Notes under the pieces: model-generated
What the model was told of the DNA's origin: nothing
What the model saw: only the letters and a program-made list of their open reading frames with translations
Databases searched by the model: none
Origin: Pomacea canaliculata
Lineage: Eukaryota > Mollusca > Gastropoda > Architaenioglossa > Ampullariidae
Assembly: GCF_003073045.1 (NCBI RefSeq)
Contig: NC_037596.1
Location: 28,680,392 to 28,744,391 of the forward strand
Reading direction: 5' to 3'
DNA length: 64,000 bases
Made by a program: the position numbers and the translations under genes
In this document: piece after piece, positions 19,216 through 31,889 of the stretch
Layout of the letters: every line of letters begins with the position of its first letter
Numbering within the stretch: position 1 is the first letter of the stretch

Positions 19216-19908
19216 GTAAGTACATTTTATTATCAGACTGGCTGTGTTGTTAGGCTCTCATGTCAGGGATGCTGTGATTTCATGTGTCATCAGTTTACAG
19301 GGATAGCTGCCTTGCCATATATTCTTAGTTGCTGCACTGACGATAACCCACCTCACCTTTATGGTAAAAAAAGGACAATATAAAGCAGTTTTATACAATT
19401 GTCAAGGTTATAAATATCTCACAAGAACAAACTGTATTCCTACATAGTCTCAGCAAAACCAACAGACGTTCACTCAGTATTTCAGCCGATTGTGTCCGGA
19501 AGTCACTAAGAAGTCTTTTCCGTTGCCATTGTCGTTATACTCAGATTGTCATAAGTGTCGCTCGGATGACTGTGACTACAGTACCAAGTTATGAAACTTA
19601 TGATATTTTAATTAATATTCTGAACAAACGGACAAATATATACATTGAAGAATTTTTCAAACAGTATTCTTAATAGACCTTAAAAAGAAATAGATTTTTA
19701 TCGTTTTGATAAACTTGTAATGATAGCATTGGAAGTGTCCGAATCTTAAATGTAGAAATTAAAAAAAAAATAAAAAAAAACAAAGCGTTTTGACATTTAG
19801 TCGAATATACTCAAAACGTTTAACTTTTTCAAGCGTTGATCTAACAAAGAAACCGAAGATCACATTTATAGTTTAAGGAAATATTTGACTGTTGTTAATA
19901 CGTGGCTA

Positions 19909-20087
19909 ATGAAAGGCGATGACTAGATAAAAGGCTTCATAGTATCAGCCAATCAGCGAGCACGGTTTGCAATGCGTAATACAGGAATTTACTTCCTCGA
20001 GCGCCAGTCGTTTGCGGCGTTGTCTCGGATCCAAGCGAGTTTAACGAGCTGCTTGATCTTTTTCCTTCAGTCCATCACACATTTGCC
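19909..20087 (+). promoter_or_regulatory. Type 2 promoter of gene A, with CCAAT box
   Basis: Closely similar to the region before gene D (56280-56464). The core CAGCCAATCAGCGAGC places CCAAT at 19949, 139 bases before the ATG (137 in D). A TACTTCCTCGAG block and a GCGGCGTTGT block are also shared. CCAAT is a typical NF-Y site. Confidence 0.6.
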
Positions 20088-23000
20088 ATGATATTTTACG
20101 GAGGATTCGTTAAGGTTTACACCATTTTTCTTTTCCTGATGCGGACTGTGGGTAACGTTTTTTTTTGTTTTTTGTTGTTTTTTTTTTGTTTTTTTTTAAT
20201 CACTGAAGCGAGTCTCCAAGTTGCAAGAAGCATCTATAAATACTGTTTACATAATATAAAAAAAATTAATTAAAAGCGTAAATGCAAGCAATTTAAGATC
20301 TAATATTTCAACTTGGAATGAATAATTCACTAAATTCTAGGTCGTTTTACTTTTAAAATTTCTCATTTTTGGACTTTAAAAATATAAGTAATGTAAATAA
20401 ACAGTTAATACACTCATTATGTTAATACTTTAAAAATAAAAACATTCAGCCGTAGAGTTAAAAGCATGGCTAATTGGTAGAGCAAATTAGTCTTCTCGCC
20501 CGAAAGTTGTCTCACTGATACCTGAGACACAGTGTGTGGCAATGGTTTAGAAAGCAATGAATCGCAAGTAGTCTGCAGGATGCTTGGCTTCTGTAAGTCA
20601 GATATTTTCTTCTTTCTTCCTCTTTTTGTTAACCGAAAATTTACTTGGTAATTACAAATCATGCTCACAGTGTACTCGCCTATTTCTGAGAGAGAATTCC
20701 AAAGATTATTTATTACCGAGCTACTTCAAAGAAGAGATAGCATAATACAGCGATGTTAATTGTAGGTACTTAAATACTAAATCCAGTGATGGATAAACCT
20801 AAAGAATATTATTCTCGAACAATATGAAACTACTAAGTAAAATCATACGCCATAAATAACTATTATTAATCAATTATTTCCAAGACAAAGTAGGGATGAT
20901 GATGACGACGACGACGACTACGATGACGACGATGACAATGACTATGGTGATTATGATGATTTAGCTGCTGAATACTAAGGACTATAGCTCTTAGTAGACT
21001 CTTTTGGCATAGACATCACCAAATATCTTTTGCATAATCTTTCAAATTGCCGGTGTTACCATAAAATACATGAAGGCATATACACAAATCGAGAGAAAGG
21101 GTTTTGGTAACTGTACGCACTTTACAAGAAGTTGGGATAATATATTTTAATAAAATACCACTTTAAAAAAAATAGCGATTATCTTCATCATCAGATGGAA
21201 ATAAATAGCAAACTATTGACGATATATATGATTGCGTCGCAATTACACAATTCAACTTTTAAAAATAATTTTGGTTGTATATATATAAAAATCGAAAAAA
21301 GGTCCTCATAGCTACATGTGACTTACATAAAAATTGAAAAAAAAGGTATTGAATAAATTTTGTTTTCGAAAAATCGCTCAAATAAAAAAATTAAATTAAA
21401 TAGATTCATTGTGGAATGCATCCTATGTGTTATGAACAATGAAAACAACTTGACAGTGTTATAAAAGTTTATAAGAAGCTATAAATGTATTCGTTTTTAC
21501 TTATACGGTGATATTATCAGTTGGACAGAGTCAACGTTTAGTAAACGGCACGTCAAAGTATAATGGCCGTGTAGAGATTTTCTACAATAAAACATGGAAC
21601 ACGGTGTGCAATGATCACATCGACAGGAAAGAGGCACAGGTCGCCTGTAGAATGCTTGGAATTAACAGGTAGGTCATCTGCTTATGTACATGTTCGCATC
21701 TTTTTCTCTATTGCCTATTATTTGCTACTTTTATAATGTTTCTTTATTGTATGCGTGTGTATTGGCGTACCTGCACTCGTGAGTGTGTGTGTGAGCGGAT
21801 GAAACTATGCTTTCGGTTGTACACACTCATAAACCTTTTTACAAACTTGTTCACTGCTTGTACATCTTTACGCTGCACCTGTCAGTGAAAGTGGCTTACC
21901 TATACCTATAGCGTATATGTATGTTTAAATAACCTCATAGGATCAATAAACTTAATCATTGCCATTGTCATTGTTATTGTGAATTGTCATTGCTTAAATT
22001 TTTGCAGCAAGTTTTAAGATATGCAATTTTGGTCTTTTCTTGAGCGATTTGAATTGTAGTATCAATATTAAAATGACAGAAGACTCCAATCCAAATGGGT
22101 TTAAACACCTCAACGGGATTGACAAGATTTTATGAACAGCTTTTTCTGCACTCTTTTTGATTATATTCTTGCTATGGAATGCTAATTTTATGACATAAAT
22201 TATATGTTTTAACTTTAAATATTAAGTATGCTCTATGTCAGCTCTCGTGCCCTGGTTGTGCGGACAGAGATGTACGAAGAGGGTTCAGGTCCCATTCTCC
22301 TGGATGAGGTCCAGTGTCAGGGCTCAGAGACCAGCCTGACACAATGTCAACACAAGGGATTCTACAAACACGACTGCTTTCACTACGAGGACCTGACGAT
22401 CATTTGCAGCAGGCGTAAGATGATTAAAAAAAAGAAATTACCTCGAAAAAGCTTTTCAAACTGTTTAAATTGCTGTTTAGGTTACAGCTGCACTTGAATG
22501 ACGAAGTTAATAATTAATGAATAAAAATTGTCAAGCAGTACAACATGATTTTTTTTTGCAAAAATTTTTTTGTTTTTCCTCTGCTTACACCGTGCATACA
22601 CAAATCACAAATCAGACTAAAGAACTTGAACACGAATGTTGACAGAACCAGAACGTTTGCGTTTGACTGGCAAAGACTTGGCAGCACGTGACATTGGTCG
22701 TGTGGAAATACTGTTAGAGGGTGAGTGGTACACCGTGTGCATCCCTGACGTCCACATCGCTAGAGTCCTGTGCAGACAACTTGGTCTACCATCGTGAGTA
22801 AACTTCTACAAAGAATGAAAACAAATATATTTGGCTGTCAATAATGATTACTATGATTGTTATGAACTAGTTAAAGATGATTTTAAAAGATATTGCAGTT
22901 AAATTTAATTAATGTTTTAACTACAGTGGTATAGATTTTATAATCACAACAAATTCACGTTCGTAGAGTGGTGCTTTTCTCTGACACGATTGCTTGTAAA

Positions 23001-26000
23001 CTTGTTTTTTAACAAGTAATCTTATTATGCATTTTAAAATTTAAGTGTGTACTGTTGATATTTTTCTTTTTTTTTCCTTCTACTTCTAGGTAGCAGTATT
23101 AGTAGCATGAAAAATACTAGACGCTTAGCAGCATAGTCAATCCAAACTAGTGAAGATAATTAAAATTATGATGAAGTTTGCTTGTAAAAAAAAAAGCAAC
23201 AGATATCACCCTTGTAAATATTGTGGAATTGCTTCTAACAGTTTAAATGAAACAAAGTCGGTTAGAGCAAGAATAACTTAACCAATATGCGCTTTGTGGC
23301 AATCTCTACCCAACATTCCTCCCAATTAGACCTAGCTATGGAGTAGGTGGCTTACTCGTTAGATTGATAGAGTAGACATTCACACACCTGACAAAAGCAA
23401 CTTCTTGCCAAAAAGTAAGTTATCTATCTCTTAACTCTTTTACTTTTATAATATTACTAGACTACTCTGACCTGACGGTAGCGTAGTTGACTTTTGCCAC
23501 AAATGTATTGATTCTAAAAATAGTTTGCAAAGAAGAACAAATATTTAAAAAAAATAATTATTGTAAGAAACGATTTCTGTGTGTCGTTTAGAGCAGCAGC
23601 AGTACCTTTAAAATCATTTTCACCAGGACCATTGGTGAGTTCAAAACTAATGTCCGGCCTTAAATGCAATGGTCAAGAAAGCAGCATCATCGACTGTGAC
23701 CAGACAACATTCAACAATGAAGGGTGGAGAAGCAAGATTTGCACTTCAGATTCAGATTATTATGGTGTTCTTTGCGTTGGCTGTAAGTAGGTTTCGCATG
23801 TAGAATTTCTGTATAATTTCTCGATTGTTTGCTTTATTTATGCATACAGTGGTTCTCAAAATGTGTTAAGGCATTATTCAGGTGGTCCGCGGCTGACAGT
23901 CGTCATGTCAGCAAAGTGATGTTTAACTCAACAGATAGGCTTGTAGAAAACTTCAGCTAAGTACGTAGTTTTTAGTCCACTTATTACTATACTACTGTCA
24001 CAAAAGGACATTTAGTTTTGAATTAACATGAAACAAATGCGGCAATTTAAATTTGAAATTCATAGTACAGAGTGGTCCGTGGTCCGAAATACTTTGAGAA
24101 CAACTGCAATAGAGCCACCTGTAAAAGGTAGCATTGTTTTAGTGTTGATGAAACGTGATTGTTATCTTGATATGTATGATTTTATACTCGCATGCTATAT
24201 CATTAATACAATTACATACTTAGTATACTGTAGGGACAAGTATGAGCTTTGTCTTTTAACTCGTCTGTCACTATTCCGACACCCTAGACCACAAGTAGGA
24301 CTGCTCATGATGAAACAGCTCAATAAAAGTTTTAACAGGTTTTAAATATTTTGCAATAGGCAATAAACTACCCTAAATTATGATATATTTTTTATTTTAT
24401 TCTTTCTCTGCACAAACGTAATACTTTCTATTATCTTTTACAGCCCCTTCTCTCGTCATCCTAACGAACGGAAGCAGATACCCTGTGATGGAAGGAACAA
24501 ATTTTACTCTCAAGTGTATGAGCGAACACTGGCCTAATGTAACTAATTACACTTGGCCAGAAAATGCAGGTGCTGTTGCTAAAAAAAATGCCCTGATTTT
24601 CGAGAATGTGAAGAGAACACATAATGGGAAGCTAGTAAAGTGTGTGGCTGTCTCCAGTGATGGTGTAATTGTGTCTAGTGATACAGTCAAACTGCAGGTT
24701 TATTGTGAGTACGACTTTTTTTTTTCTTTTTCCCGACGTTTAATAACTACAAAACACCGAGAGTTTTTGCATTTTACGATGGTATAACGGAAAATTTAGA
24801 TAACTTCCTTTTAGATTAGCGCTTTGGCCTAATGTTGATATTTTACAATACTTTTCTTTATTTGCTTATGTTTTGTGCTTTACGAAAACAGTTTTTTCGT
24901 AAATATCTTTTAAACAGGAACTGAGAGTTCGGAATTACTAGTTTGAACATTTAATCGTGCGTAAATTGTCGGGTAGTTTTTTTTTATTAATTTGTCTTCT
25001 TCTTAAATTTAAGATATCTAGAAATATAGACAAAACGGATGTATTCGTTACCCGTTGACATCCATTTATTTCCTAGTTTAAAAAAATACTGAATTGCTCG
25101 TCTTCTTGAACTCAATAGAGTTTTATAGTAAACAACGATGCTGACTTACTAGGTTTGCCATTTTGTTTTGAAGCGATGGTCCTGAAATTGAGAACACTTA
25201 ACTGTTTAAAAAAGATATGTTTTGTTGTAGCACGAGGCTGAGGCTATTGTTTAGCATTTAGTCCTTTCCGTGTAGGAGATTCGGAGCGGCTTACTAATTC
25301 TTTGCTTGTAATATGGTGAGAAAAGTTGCTTACGACCATACTTGTAATTTTTTTTTATTATATTCTTCCTGTGCTAAAGCAGAAGGTTTAATAATTTGAT
25401 TTTCCAGATAAGCCCATTATTACAATTCAGATGGCGTCGACTAAGCCTCAAATCGTCTCCTCACATCACTACCAAGTCACCCAGGGTCAAAATATGACAT
25501 TGTCATGTAATGCTGTGAGCAACCCTCTCCCTGCTTCCATCACGTGGTCTGGAAGAGTGAACAGCACCACTGAGCAATTGAGGATCATAGCAGCTGAGGC
25601 AGGTAGACACAATGGTGTTTACACCTGCACCGTAGTAACTACAACAGTTGATGAAGATGAACGTCTCCCAGTGACAGCATCATATCAACTGATCATCAAT
25701 GTTAAAAGTATGCTTAATAATATGTGATCCCCCACGACGAAATGAGTCTTAAGTCGCGGGGAACAGTTTTGTGCTCGAGGCCCCGAAAGGTGATAGGGGC
25801 CAGTTTTGTGAAGTTTGACTTTTCTTTTAAAATGAATTTCTTGGTTATTAACTATCAGGAAAATACACTGCTATGTTAAAATAAAAGTTAGGAATTGACT
25901 TAAAATGCGTTTTAATCGAAGTACCTTACTGAAATCCGTACTGCTTTCAGACGAAATTCAAACGCTGTTTCGATGCTGTTTCCCTGTCATAACCCAATCG

Positions 26001-26662
26001 TGTTATATCTTGACAAAAAGCCCGGAGTCAGTATGTTCAACTTCTTTAAAGAACGATTCAAATATTAACTGATCAAAAGATTTGTCTGCAAACGTTTAGG
26101 AGTAAACAGACTCTGTCTTCCATCTTGACGCTAATCTTTGAACCCGCTTTTCTCAAAATGGCCGCCACTGTACTCACTCAATGTTAAGACTAGAAGAATA
26201 GTTTCTATATCAAAAGAAAGTTCAGAACCTCTACTTTTTAAAAATATGCCATTTGGCAAATCTGAAATTCGCGACTTAAGACGAATTTCGTCGTGGAGGG
26301 TCACATTTACCTATAGCACTTTAACACTGGGTTTATTATATGTTGGTTAAATTTATATTTGTCTTTAGTAACACAGATTCTAATAGTGATTAACAACAAA
26401 CATCAAGGTTCCGAGTAAAACTGTCATATTTTTGGACAACAACATGTATTATTATGTACAGTAGGAAAAAACACTAGGCAGCTGGATACTTTTTATTTAT
26501 ATTTTAAAGCAATAGAAGGTGCAATGTTGTTGCTGGTAGACAGAAGATCTACTAATAGCTATTTAATTTTGCTGTTGTTTATTTTATTTTTTTATTTTTA
26601 TCTTGTTGAAGCTGTTGTTGCTGCTGTTCTTCTTCTTTATTTTTCTTCTTCTTCTTCTTCTT

Positions 26663-26693
<31 letters not shown>

Positions 26694-26876
26694 TTCTTCC
26701 TTCTTCTTGTTTCTTCTTCTCAATATTTTTATTATAGTATTACCAGTAGAAAAAGCATAAAGAGCAATGACAGTTTACACGTAAACATAACGCATTAAAA
26801 CCAAATTGAATGCCTCTTATTTATGTTGTTGTTTTTTTGTTTTTGTTTTGTTTTGTTTTTTGGTTTGTTTGGTTTT

Positions 26877-26936
<60 letters not shown>

Positions 26937-28927
26937 GTTTGCCCGTTCATTGGTCAGATGCAAATTTCCTCGCGTTTGCGCTCTCGGTATTCGGTATTTT
27001 CTCTACAACGTGTATAAAGAAACAAGCGGTGTTGAGGCATGGCCATACGATGACATGCCGTATGGTTTTGTTTCCTACTGCGATTTCGTATTCAAGCCAT
27101 TAACAGGTAATGTTAATGGAGTCTTTTGGCGTGATTACAGAAAGCAGCAGTTTGTTACGCTGCATCTGAATTTTTTGTGAAGATTTTTTTCGTCAAAGAT
27201 TTACTACGTGATATTCAGAGCTTTTTGGTCCAGGATTTTCTCATCAAGTGTTCAATTACCAAGCCTTAATTAAAAGAGGTATGTTTAGTTATTTTTAGCA
27301 CGTTTTAATTTAGGCAATTAACTTATGAAATTACGGCTTACAAATGCTGTAAATTTTAATTTAATGTGAAAAATGTTTTGCATATATTAAGAAGGTAGGC
27401 TCCTGCTGCTGCCCAGATTGATTTCAGACGCCTACAGACATCTATAATTTCAATTTTTAGTTAAATATACAATTAAAACCCATACAGACACTTATCGGCA
27501 TCTTATGTCAAAGTAAATAACAATCGTGTTGTTGCTCTCGTTCTATATTTTGATCGGATGTTATTCTCACAATTTTTCACCCATTCCGTTGCACTTTTTG
27601 CTAAAAATGTATCCAAGTAAATAACGCCGATATCAGTGACATTAAAATATTTGACCTAATCTGCACTGTTATAATTCAAATAAGTTTCAGTGAATGGAAT
27701 TTACTTAGTAAACTTTAATAATAACAGAAAAAATCATGTAACACACTTGATAGATTAACCATCCGCGAAACATACTGTTATAGGTTATTTCGCAGAACAA
27801 TAAGTCACTATTTGAATTCTTTTACTTAATTTTTATATAAGGTTGAATATTTGTGCCTTGCTAAATAAAAAAAATCTTTAGTCAAACATCTTTCAGAACG
27901 AAATCCCTTGAACAATTTTTAACATGCTGAATTATTTTTTAATTGATCAGAACTTGAGGAGACTTCATCTGACCAAAGCAAGCAACTTAAGCTGGAGGTA
28001 ATGTTTATGTGCCTGGGAAATGAGGCAAACCTTTCACAGTGCGACCAGCAGGTAGAGTTCTACACTTTTTTGTGGATTTTATTCACGAATCAGTATCAAT
28101 GACGGTAAGATTGTTTTCATAAATCAATATTTTTCGGCATTATGAGTAACAAATTACTTGAACATCCCACATATGACTTTAATTCTTTAGTTTAGAGAAA
28201 ATCTCTTTTAAGTTAGTGATGGTCTAATGGGCATATTAAAGCAACGTAAAAAATTTGCAAGTTTTCTTTGTTATCCCTAGTTACCAATTTTTTGTTCATA
28301 TATGTATAACATGGATCATATTTACAGATCCGTGATAAGTATTGATTTCATCAACATAAAGCCCCATTTATTATTTTTTAATATTACCTTTTAATAAACG
28401 GGCGAGTGAACGCCGCCATATCGAGACAATGATTTTCGCAGTTATTTTACACTCGTGCTAAAGGCGACTAAGCAATTGTCACCGCCTACACACGAAAAAA
28501 AGCACTAGGCAAATTATCTGACATTTGTATCCATAGTTATATAGCAACAAACCGGTTTGATAAAATTAATGTGTATATATGATTTAGTATCTACAAAGCT
28601 CCAGTGGGCAAGCTTTCTTAGAAATTCTCGCTTTAAACTGTAACATTTATTGTCGATCACATTACAATGCTGATAATTCTTTCCAAAGCAGTGTACAAGA
28701 CAGAACTCTATGTGAGTTCATTCTAGATGAACTTTTCTGATTAATCGGGACTAGCATACACAATTAATTACCAGAGTAAAGCATACAACGAAAAATGTTT
28801 CTGTTATATTGTTTATTTAGAGCGCACTGGAGAAATACTATCGTTATTTTCGTTGTCTTCCATCAGTGCGTTGACTGGTGGCATTGTTATCGTCGTTGTT
28901 GTAAGAGCGTTCTCCGTCAGATGTTGA
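20088..28927 (+). CDS. SRCR-Ig receptor gene A (2 SRCR, 2 Ig, candidate TM)
   Basis: Exons: 20088-20151 (signal peptide), 21521-21668 + 22242-22414 (SRCR), 22646-22793 + 23592-23782 (divergent SRCR), 24444-24704 (Ig), 25408-25707 (Ig), 28821-28927 (candidate transmembrane and stop); about 463 aa. All junctions are GT-AG and frames close. The first SRCR has the usual layout, from QRLVNGT to VACRMLG and then EVQCQGSE...LTQC. Ig exons show the C-W-C pattern (LKC, YTW, KCV; LSC, ITW, YTC). SRCR domains bind microbial or host ligands; Ig domains act as spacers or binders. The last exon encodes about 23 hydrophobic residues, then RAFSVRC and a stop, giving a type I membrane protein with a minimal tail. 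This exon is the least certain call, since another frame through it is also open. A decayed SRCR exon lies in intron 1. Confidence 0.75.
20445..20610 (+). pseudogene. Decayed first SRCR half-exon of gene A
   Basis: Nucleotide similarity to the SRCR1a exon of gene D (57079-57226) is clear in the second half: TGTGTGGCAATGG, then AAGTAGTCTGCAGGATGCTT. The first half is scrambled, the frame is not open and there is no donor. It is a host exon relic, so gene A has lost its first SRCR domain. Confidence 0.65.
20895..20960. repeat. GAT/GAC microsatellite
   Basis: Imperfect GAT/GAC trinucleotide run in intron 1 of gene A. Confidence 0.85.
21521..22414 (+). other. Gene A, intact SRCR domain (2 exons)
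   Basis: Exons 21521-21668 and 22242-22414, entering in phase 1, joined in phase 2 and leaving in phase 1. The first half has the GRVEIFYN strand and the VAC cysteine; the second has VQC, TQC and IIC cysteines. Confidence 0.8.
22646..23782 (+). other. Gene A, divergent Ig-proximal SRCR domain
   Basis: Exons 22646-22793 and 23592-23782. The GRVEILLEGEWYTVC and VLCRQLGLPS motifs match the last SRCR of genes B, C and D better than the other SRCRs. It lies directly before the Ig exons, as in every gene of the cluster. Confidence 0.75.
23847..24106. mobile_element. hAT-like MITE in intron of gene A
   Basis: CAGTGGTTCTCAAAATGTG at the left and ACTTTGAGAACAACTG at the right are inverted repeats of the hAT type. 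Subterminal GGTGGTCCGCGG-type text is also mirrored (GTGGTCCGTGG). It is about 260 bp with no coding capacity. No clean 8-bp duplication is seen, so it is old. Confidence 0.6.
24444..25707 (+). other. Gene A, Ig1-Ig2 pair
   Basis: Single-exon Ig domains at 24444-24704 and 25408-25707, both phase 1-1. They match Ig1 and Ig2 of gene D: the KLQVY ending on Ig1, and the AVSNPLP, GRHNGVYTC and LPVTASY segments on Ig2. Genes B and C lack this pair. Confidence 0.8.
25723..26305. mobile_element. MITE with ~38-bp inverted ends
   Basis: The left end TGTGATCCCCCACGACGAAA and the right end TTTCGTCGTGGAGGGTCACA are imperfect inverted repeats, and the match continues inward through CTTAAGTCGCG. No coding capacity. 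It begins 15 bases after the splice donor of the second Ig exon of gene A. The target duplication is unresolved (2-3 bp, TA/AT-rich). Confidence 0.7.
26645..26692. repeat. CTT microsatellite
   Basis: About 16 CTT units. The polyserine frame read across it is not a gene. Confidence 0.9.
26879..26934. repeat. GTT microsatellite
   Basis: About 18 TTG/GTT units. Polycysteine, polyvaline and polyleucine frames come from the repeat. Confidence 0.9.
27951..28051 (+). pseudogene. SRCR second-half exon relic
   Basis: After a TTGATCAG acceptor the frame gives VMFMCLGNEANLSQCDQQ, matching the core of an SRCR second-half exon (V-x-C-x-G-x-E-x-x-L-x-x-C). The remaining cysteines and a phase-compatible end are missing. 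It lies in the last long intron of gene A. Confidence 0.5.
28821..28927 (+). other. Candidate transmembrane exon of gene A
   Basis: The acceptor TTTATTTAG is followed, in the phase set by the Ig2 exon, by RTGEILSLFS, a hydrophobic run rich in I and V, then RAFSVRC and TGA at 28925-28927. A donor GGTAAG lies 7-8 bases after the stop. AATAAA follows at 28957. A different phase is open across the whole exon, so this rests on splice phase and hydropathy. Confidence 0.45.
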
Positions 28928-28956
28928 GAAGGTAAGTTCATCAAAATTAGTGCTTA

Positions 28957-28962
28957 AATAAA
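28957..28962 (+). terminator. Putative polyadenylation signal of gene A
   Basis: AATAAA 30 bases after the candidate stop codon. Confidence 0.35.
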
Positions 28963-31889
28963 ATATCTGTGCTGTCATTTAAGAATAAATATAAGTTACT
29001 GGCCTAAACAAATCCACGTTTGTGCTTTCTATCGACGAAAGAGGAAAACCCGATTTAGATTTGTTTTCAAGGACTGCCCATTGTGTCACAAGGTATGACT
29101 GGTCTCGATTTTTTTTTATTTCTTCTTTTTTCTCTTTTTCACGATTAAAAACAAAAGAAAAAAGCGTTGACTTTAACCAGTAAATACAGTGTTTTATTTC
29201 ACACACATATTTATATATACAAAATATATAGAGAGAGATACTTAAAACGTGATTGGGTATGAAAGCAGATATTTTCGAATGTTCATGTGATTATTTATAA
29301 GGTTGGCTTTAGACATACAACAAGAACAACAAAAAGTGCACACAGTAAAAAATTAAACTAGTTATTTCTACATGTTCTGTAAAATTTGTTGACATTTATT
29401 TCTCTCAAAAAATACGGCAAATAAATATATTGGTCTTATAGTATACTGTGTAGAGCAGAAGCAGAATGACTTCATGTAAGTATACTTGAGATTGCTCGTT
29501 GTTCCTCTCCTTTATTAATAGCTAAATATTGTTTATATTAAAATGTTGTGTAATTAATTTGTATTACTTTGTAACTTTTGACCTACTTTCATATTGTAAA
29601 TTCTCTGTTCGATACAGTTACAATATTTCTTTCTACATAGCGAAATACCTGAATGGTTGACTTTTTCAGCTTTTCAAGGGGAGTAATTCATAGTGGACCA
29701 ATTTTTAAAGGTTTCAGTAGTCTTGTCCCTTATGAATTAATGCGATGTGTGTTTAAATGCCAACAATACTTGTAAACGAGTAGTAACTGAGGTTACTTCC
29801 CAGCGCGAAACATTTCTTGACAGCTGATGAAAAATCCGGTTAATAAGTTTACTACTACTAATAATAGTAATAATATTATTAATACTAATAATCATATGCT
29901 AAATTTGTATAGCGCTTTATAGGCAGAATCAAAGCGCATACTAAAGAAAAAAGTTGTAAAAGGTAAGCTTAACAAAAGATGTTCTCAGACCCAACTATAT
30001 TCTAGTTGGCATAAGGGGGAAGGTAAACAGAAAAGGGGAACAGGTTGCGTGCGATAGCATGGTGCGAGTGCGGGTGTATCTAATGGGGGCTGTTACTACT
30101 AATTGTGAATGGATAAGGTTACACGAAATTTTTGCTTTTTGTTTTGTGTTTAATTCTAGATTACTCTCCCTCTTGACTTGCTCAAGAAACCTGGATGTTC
30201 TTCTATGAGTTTTGGTAAAGACAAGATTTAGTTTGTAAAGTCTCATCTAGATGTGAAAACCTGTTGAAGCGAGTATAAGTCCCTTCTTTTAAACTGTCTT
30301 TAAATCTGTAAGCGTTTGACTAAATGTAAATTATAATTTATAAAATATTTCTGCAGCAGTATTAAAAAGAATGACAGATGTACGGTTGTTAAGGTACAAG
30401 AACTGTATTTGTATGCCGTTTTAAAATCTCTTTTCTGCCTTCTGTGTTTGTCTTATATGAGTTTACCGCATCCTGGGCTTTGACAGTGATTGACACCGGC
30501 TAATAATTGCTGTGTTCTGTTGAAGACTTCTTCAAACGTGATTGCCAGAATAGACGCACATATTTAAGATGAATTGTGGTTATAACTATTCTAAATTTTT
30601 GTCTTTAAAACGCCTAGTTTTTGTGTTTGCTGAATAAATTTATTGTATCAAATTGTGTGCTTATTTTTGATTATGTTTTTTTTTAATAGACTGCATGATT
30701 GCGAGGAAACAGGTGTCATTTACAGATGTTCGCCATTCGTCCTCTTTATATCTTCATAACTATTTTACGGTTCTTGAATTAGCTCGGATTGAAACATTTT
30801 TTATTACGGACATGAAAAACAAATTCTTGATTTTAGGATTTCTACATTTTTGAAGGTAGGGTGCATGGCTTTGCGGATAAAAGTGGCATGTAAGTAACAA
30901 GATGTCCACGTGTAAGATATTTTTACAAGCGGCTGACAGGTAGTCGTAAGCATCGTAGAAGAATTTTTTTTTCTTTTTTTGTAAAACGAACTGAGTATAT
31001 ACAAACCTAGGGTGTATGCTCTTTAAGTATTACTACATTTTTTGTTGCTTCTTTTTTATCTCTGTCTAATGTAGCTGTTTATGCTGTTTGCAAACGTGCA
31101 TGTAAGTTGAGGCGTTTGTTTTATTGTGTGTCGAAAAGTAAAAGTTTATACTTTCAATACTTGATTATGCAAAACTTGCCTTATGTTTTATGAAAGAATC
31201 AGAAACATCTAAGTATGAGGGATTTCTTTAAAATGCTGTTGTAAGTAGTTGGCATGGAAAATTACCTTTGCCTTAGCACCTGCCATAGACCATTACAATC
31301 ATTGTGAAACTGAACTACTTCTAGAAAATCGTAATATGATCATCGAGATATGACTCTTAAAACATTTGCAGTTCTGAATGACCAAAGGAGAGAAAAAATG
31401 TCTTATTAAGTCATCAGTAAACATTAAAGCCTTACTAAACATGGAATCTTTAATTCCAACATACATGGCAGCATTCTATTTTAACTCATCATCACCGAGC
31501 TGTTCCTCACTCGTCATACTACACTGGATAGGCTTACCCCACTGACCAATCACCTTGCCTCCATGTGGTCCTCCCTCTCTTGGTAAACCACTCTGAGCTT
31601 CTGGAAGCCAAACATGTACGAAGACAAGCAGAGCGAAAGGCGAGTCCCTAGACTATGTGCACCGTCAGATTTTGTAGACGGTAAAGGATCATGCTACAGA
31701 AAGTCAATTTTCTACTCTGAAATAATATATTTGCCAGTTAAACGACTAAGCAGTTATTTAATGCTACCAACAGTCTCCTCGGAAAAGTAAGTGGATCCCC
31801 ACTTCTTCAGTATTTCTTGGAAAAGACCTCCCACATAATTTGCTGATTTCTTCATCAATAAGGATAAGGCTTGATCAAGAGGAATATAT
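28963..31889. other. Intergenic, no gene seen
   Basis: AT-rich; no exon recognised. Near 29907-29942 a TGTATAGCGCTTTA / AAAGCGCATA pair forms a small stem of a kind common in marine invertebrate repeats. Confidence 0.4.

Noticed and set aside
24028-24345. 105-codon open frame in an intron of gene A
   Set aside because: It starts inside the hAT-like MITE, has no family similarity and is not bounded by phase-compatible splice sites.
26524-27180. Open frames with polyserine, polycysteine, polyvaline or polyleucine
   Set aside because: They are translations of the CTT and GTT microsatellites and lack domain or splice support.
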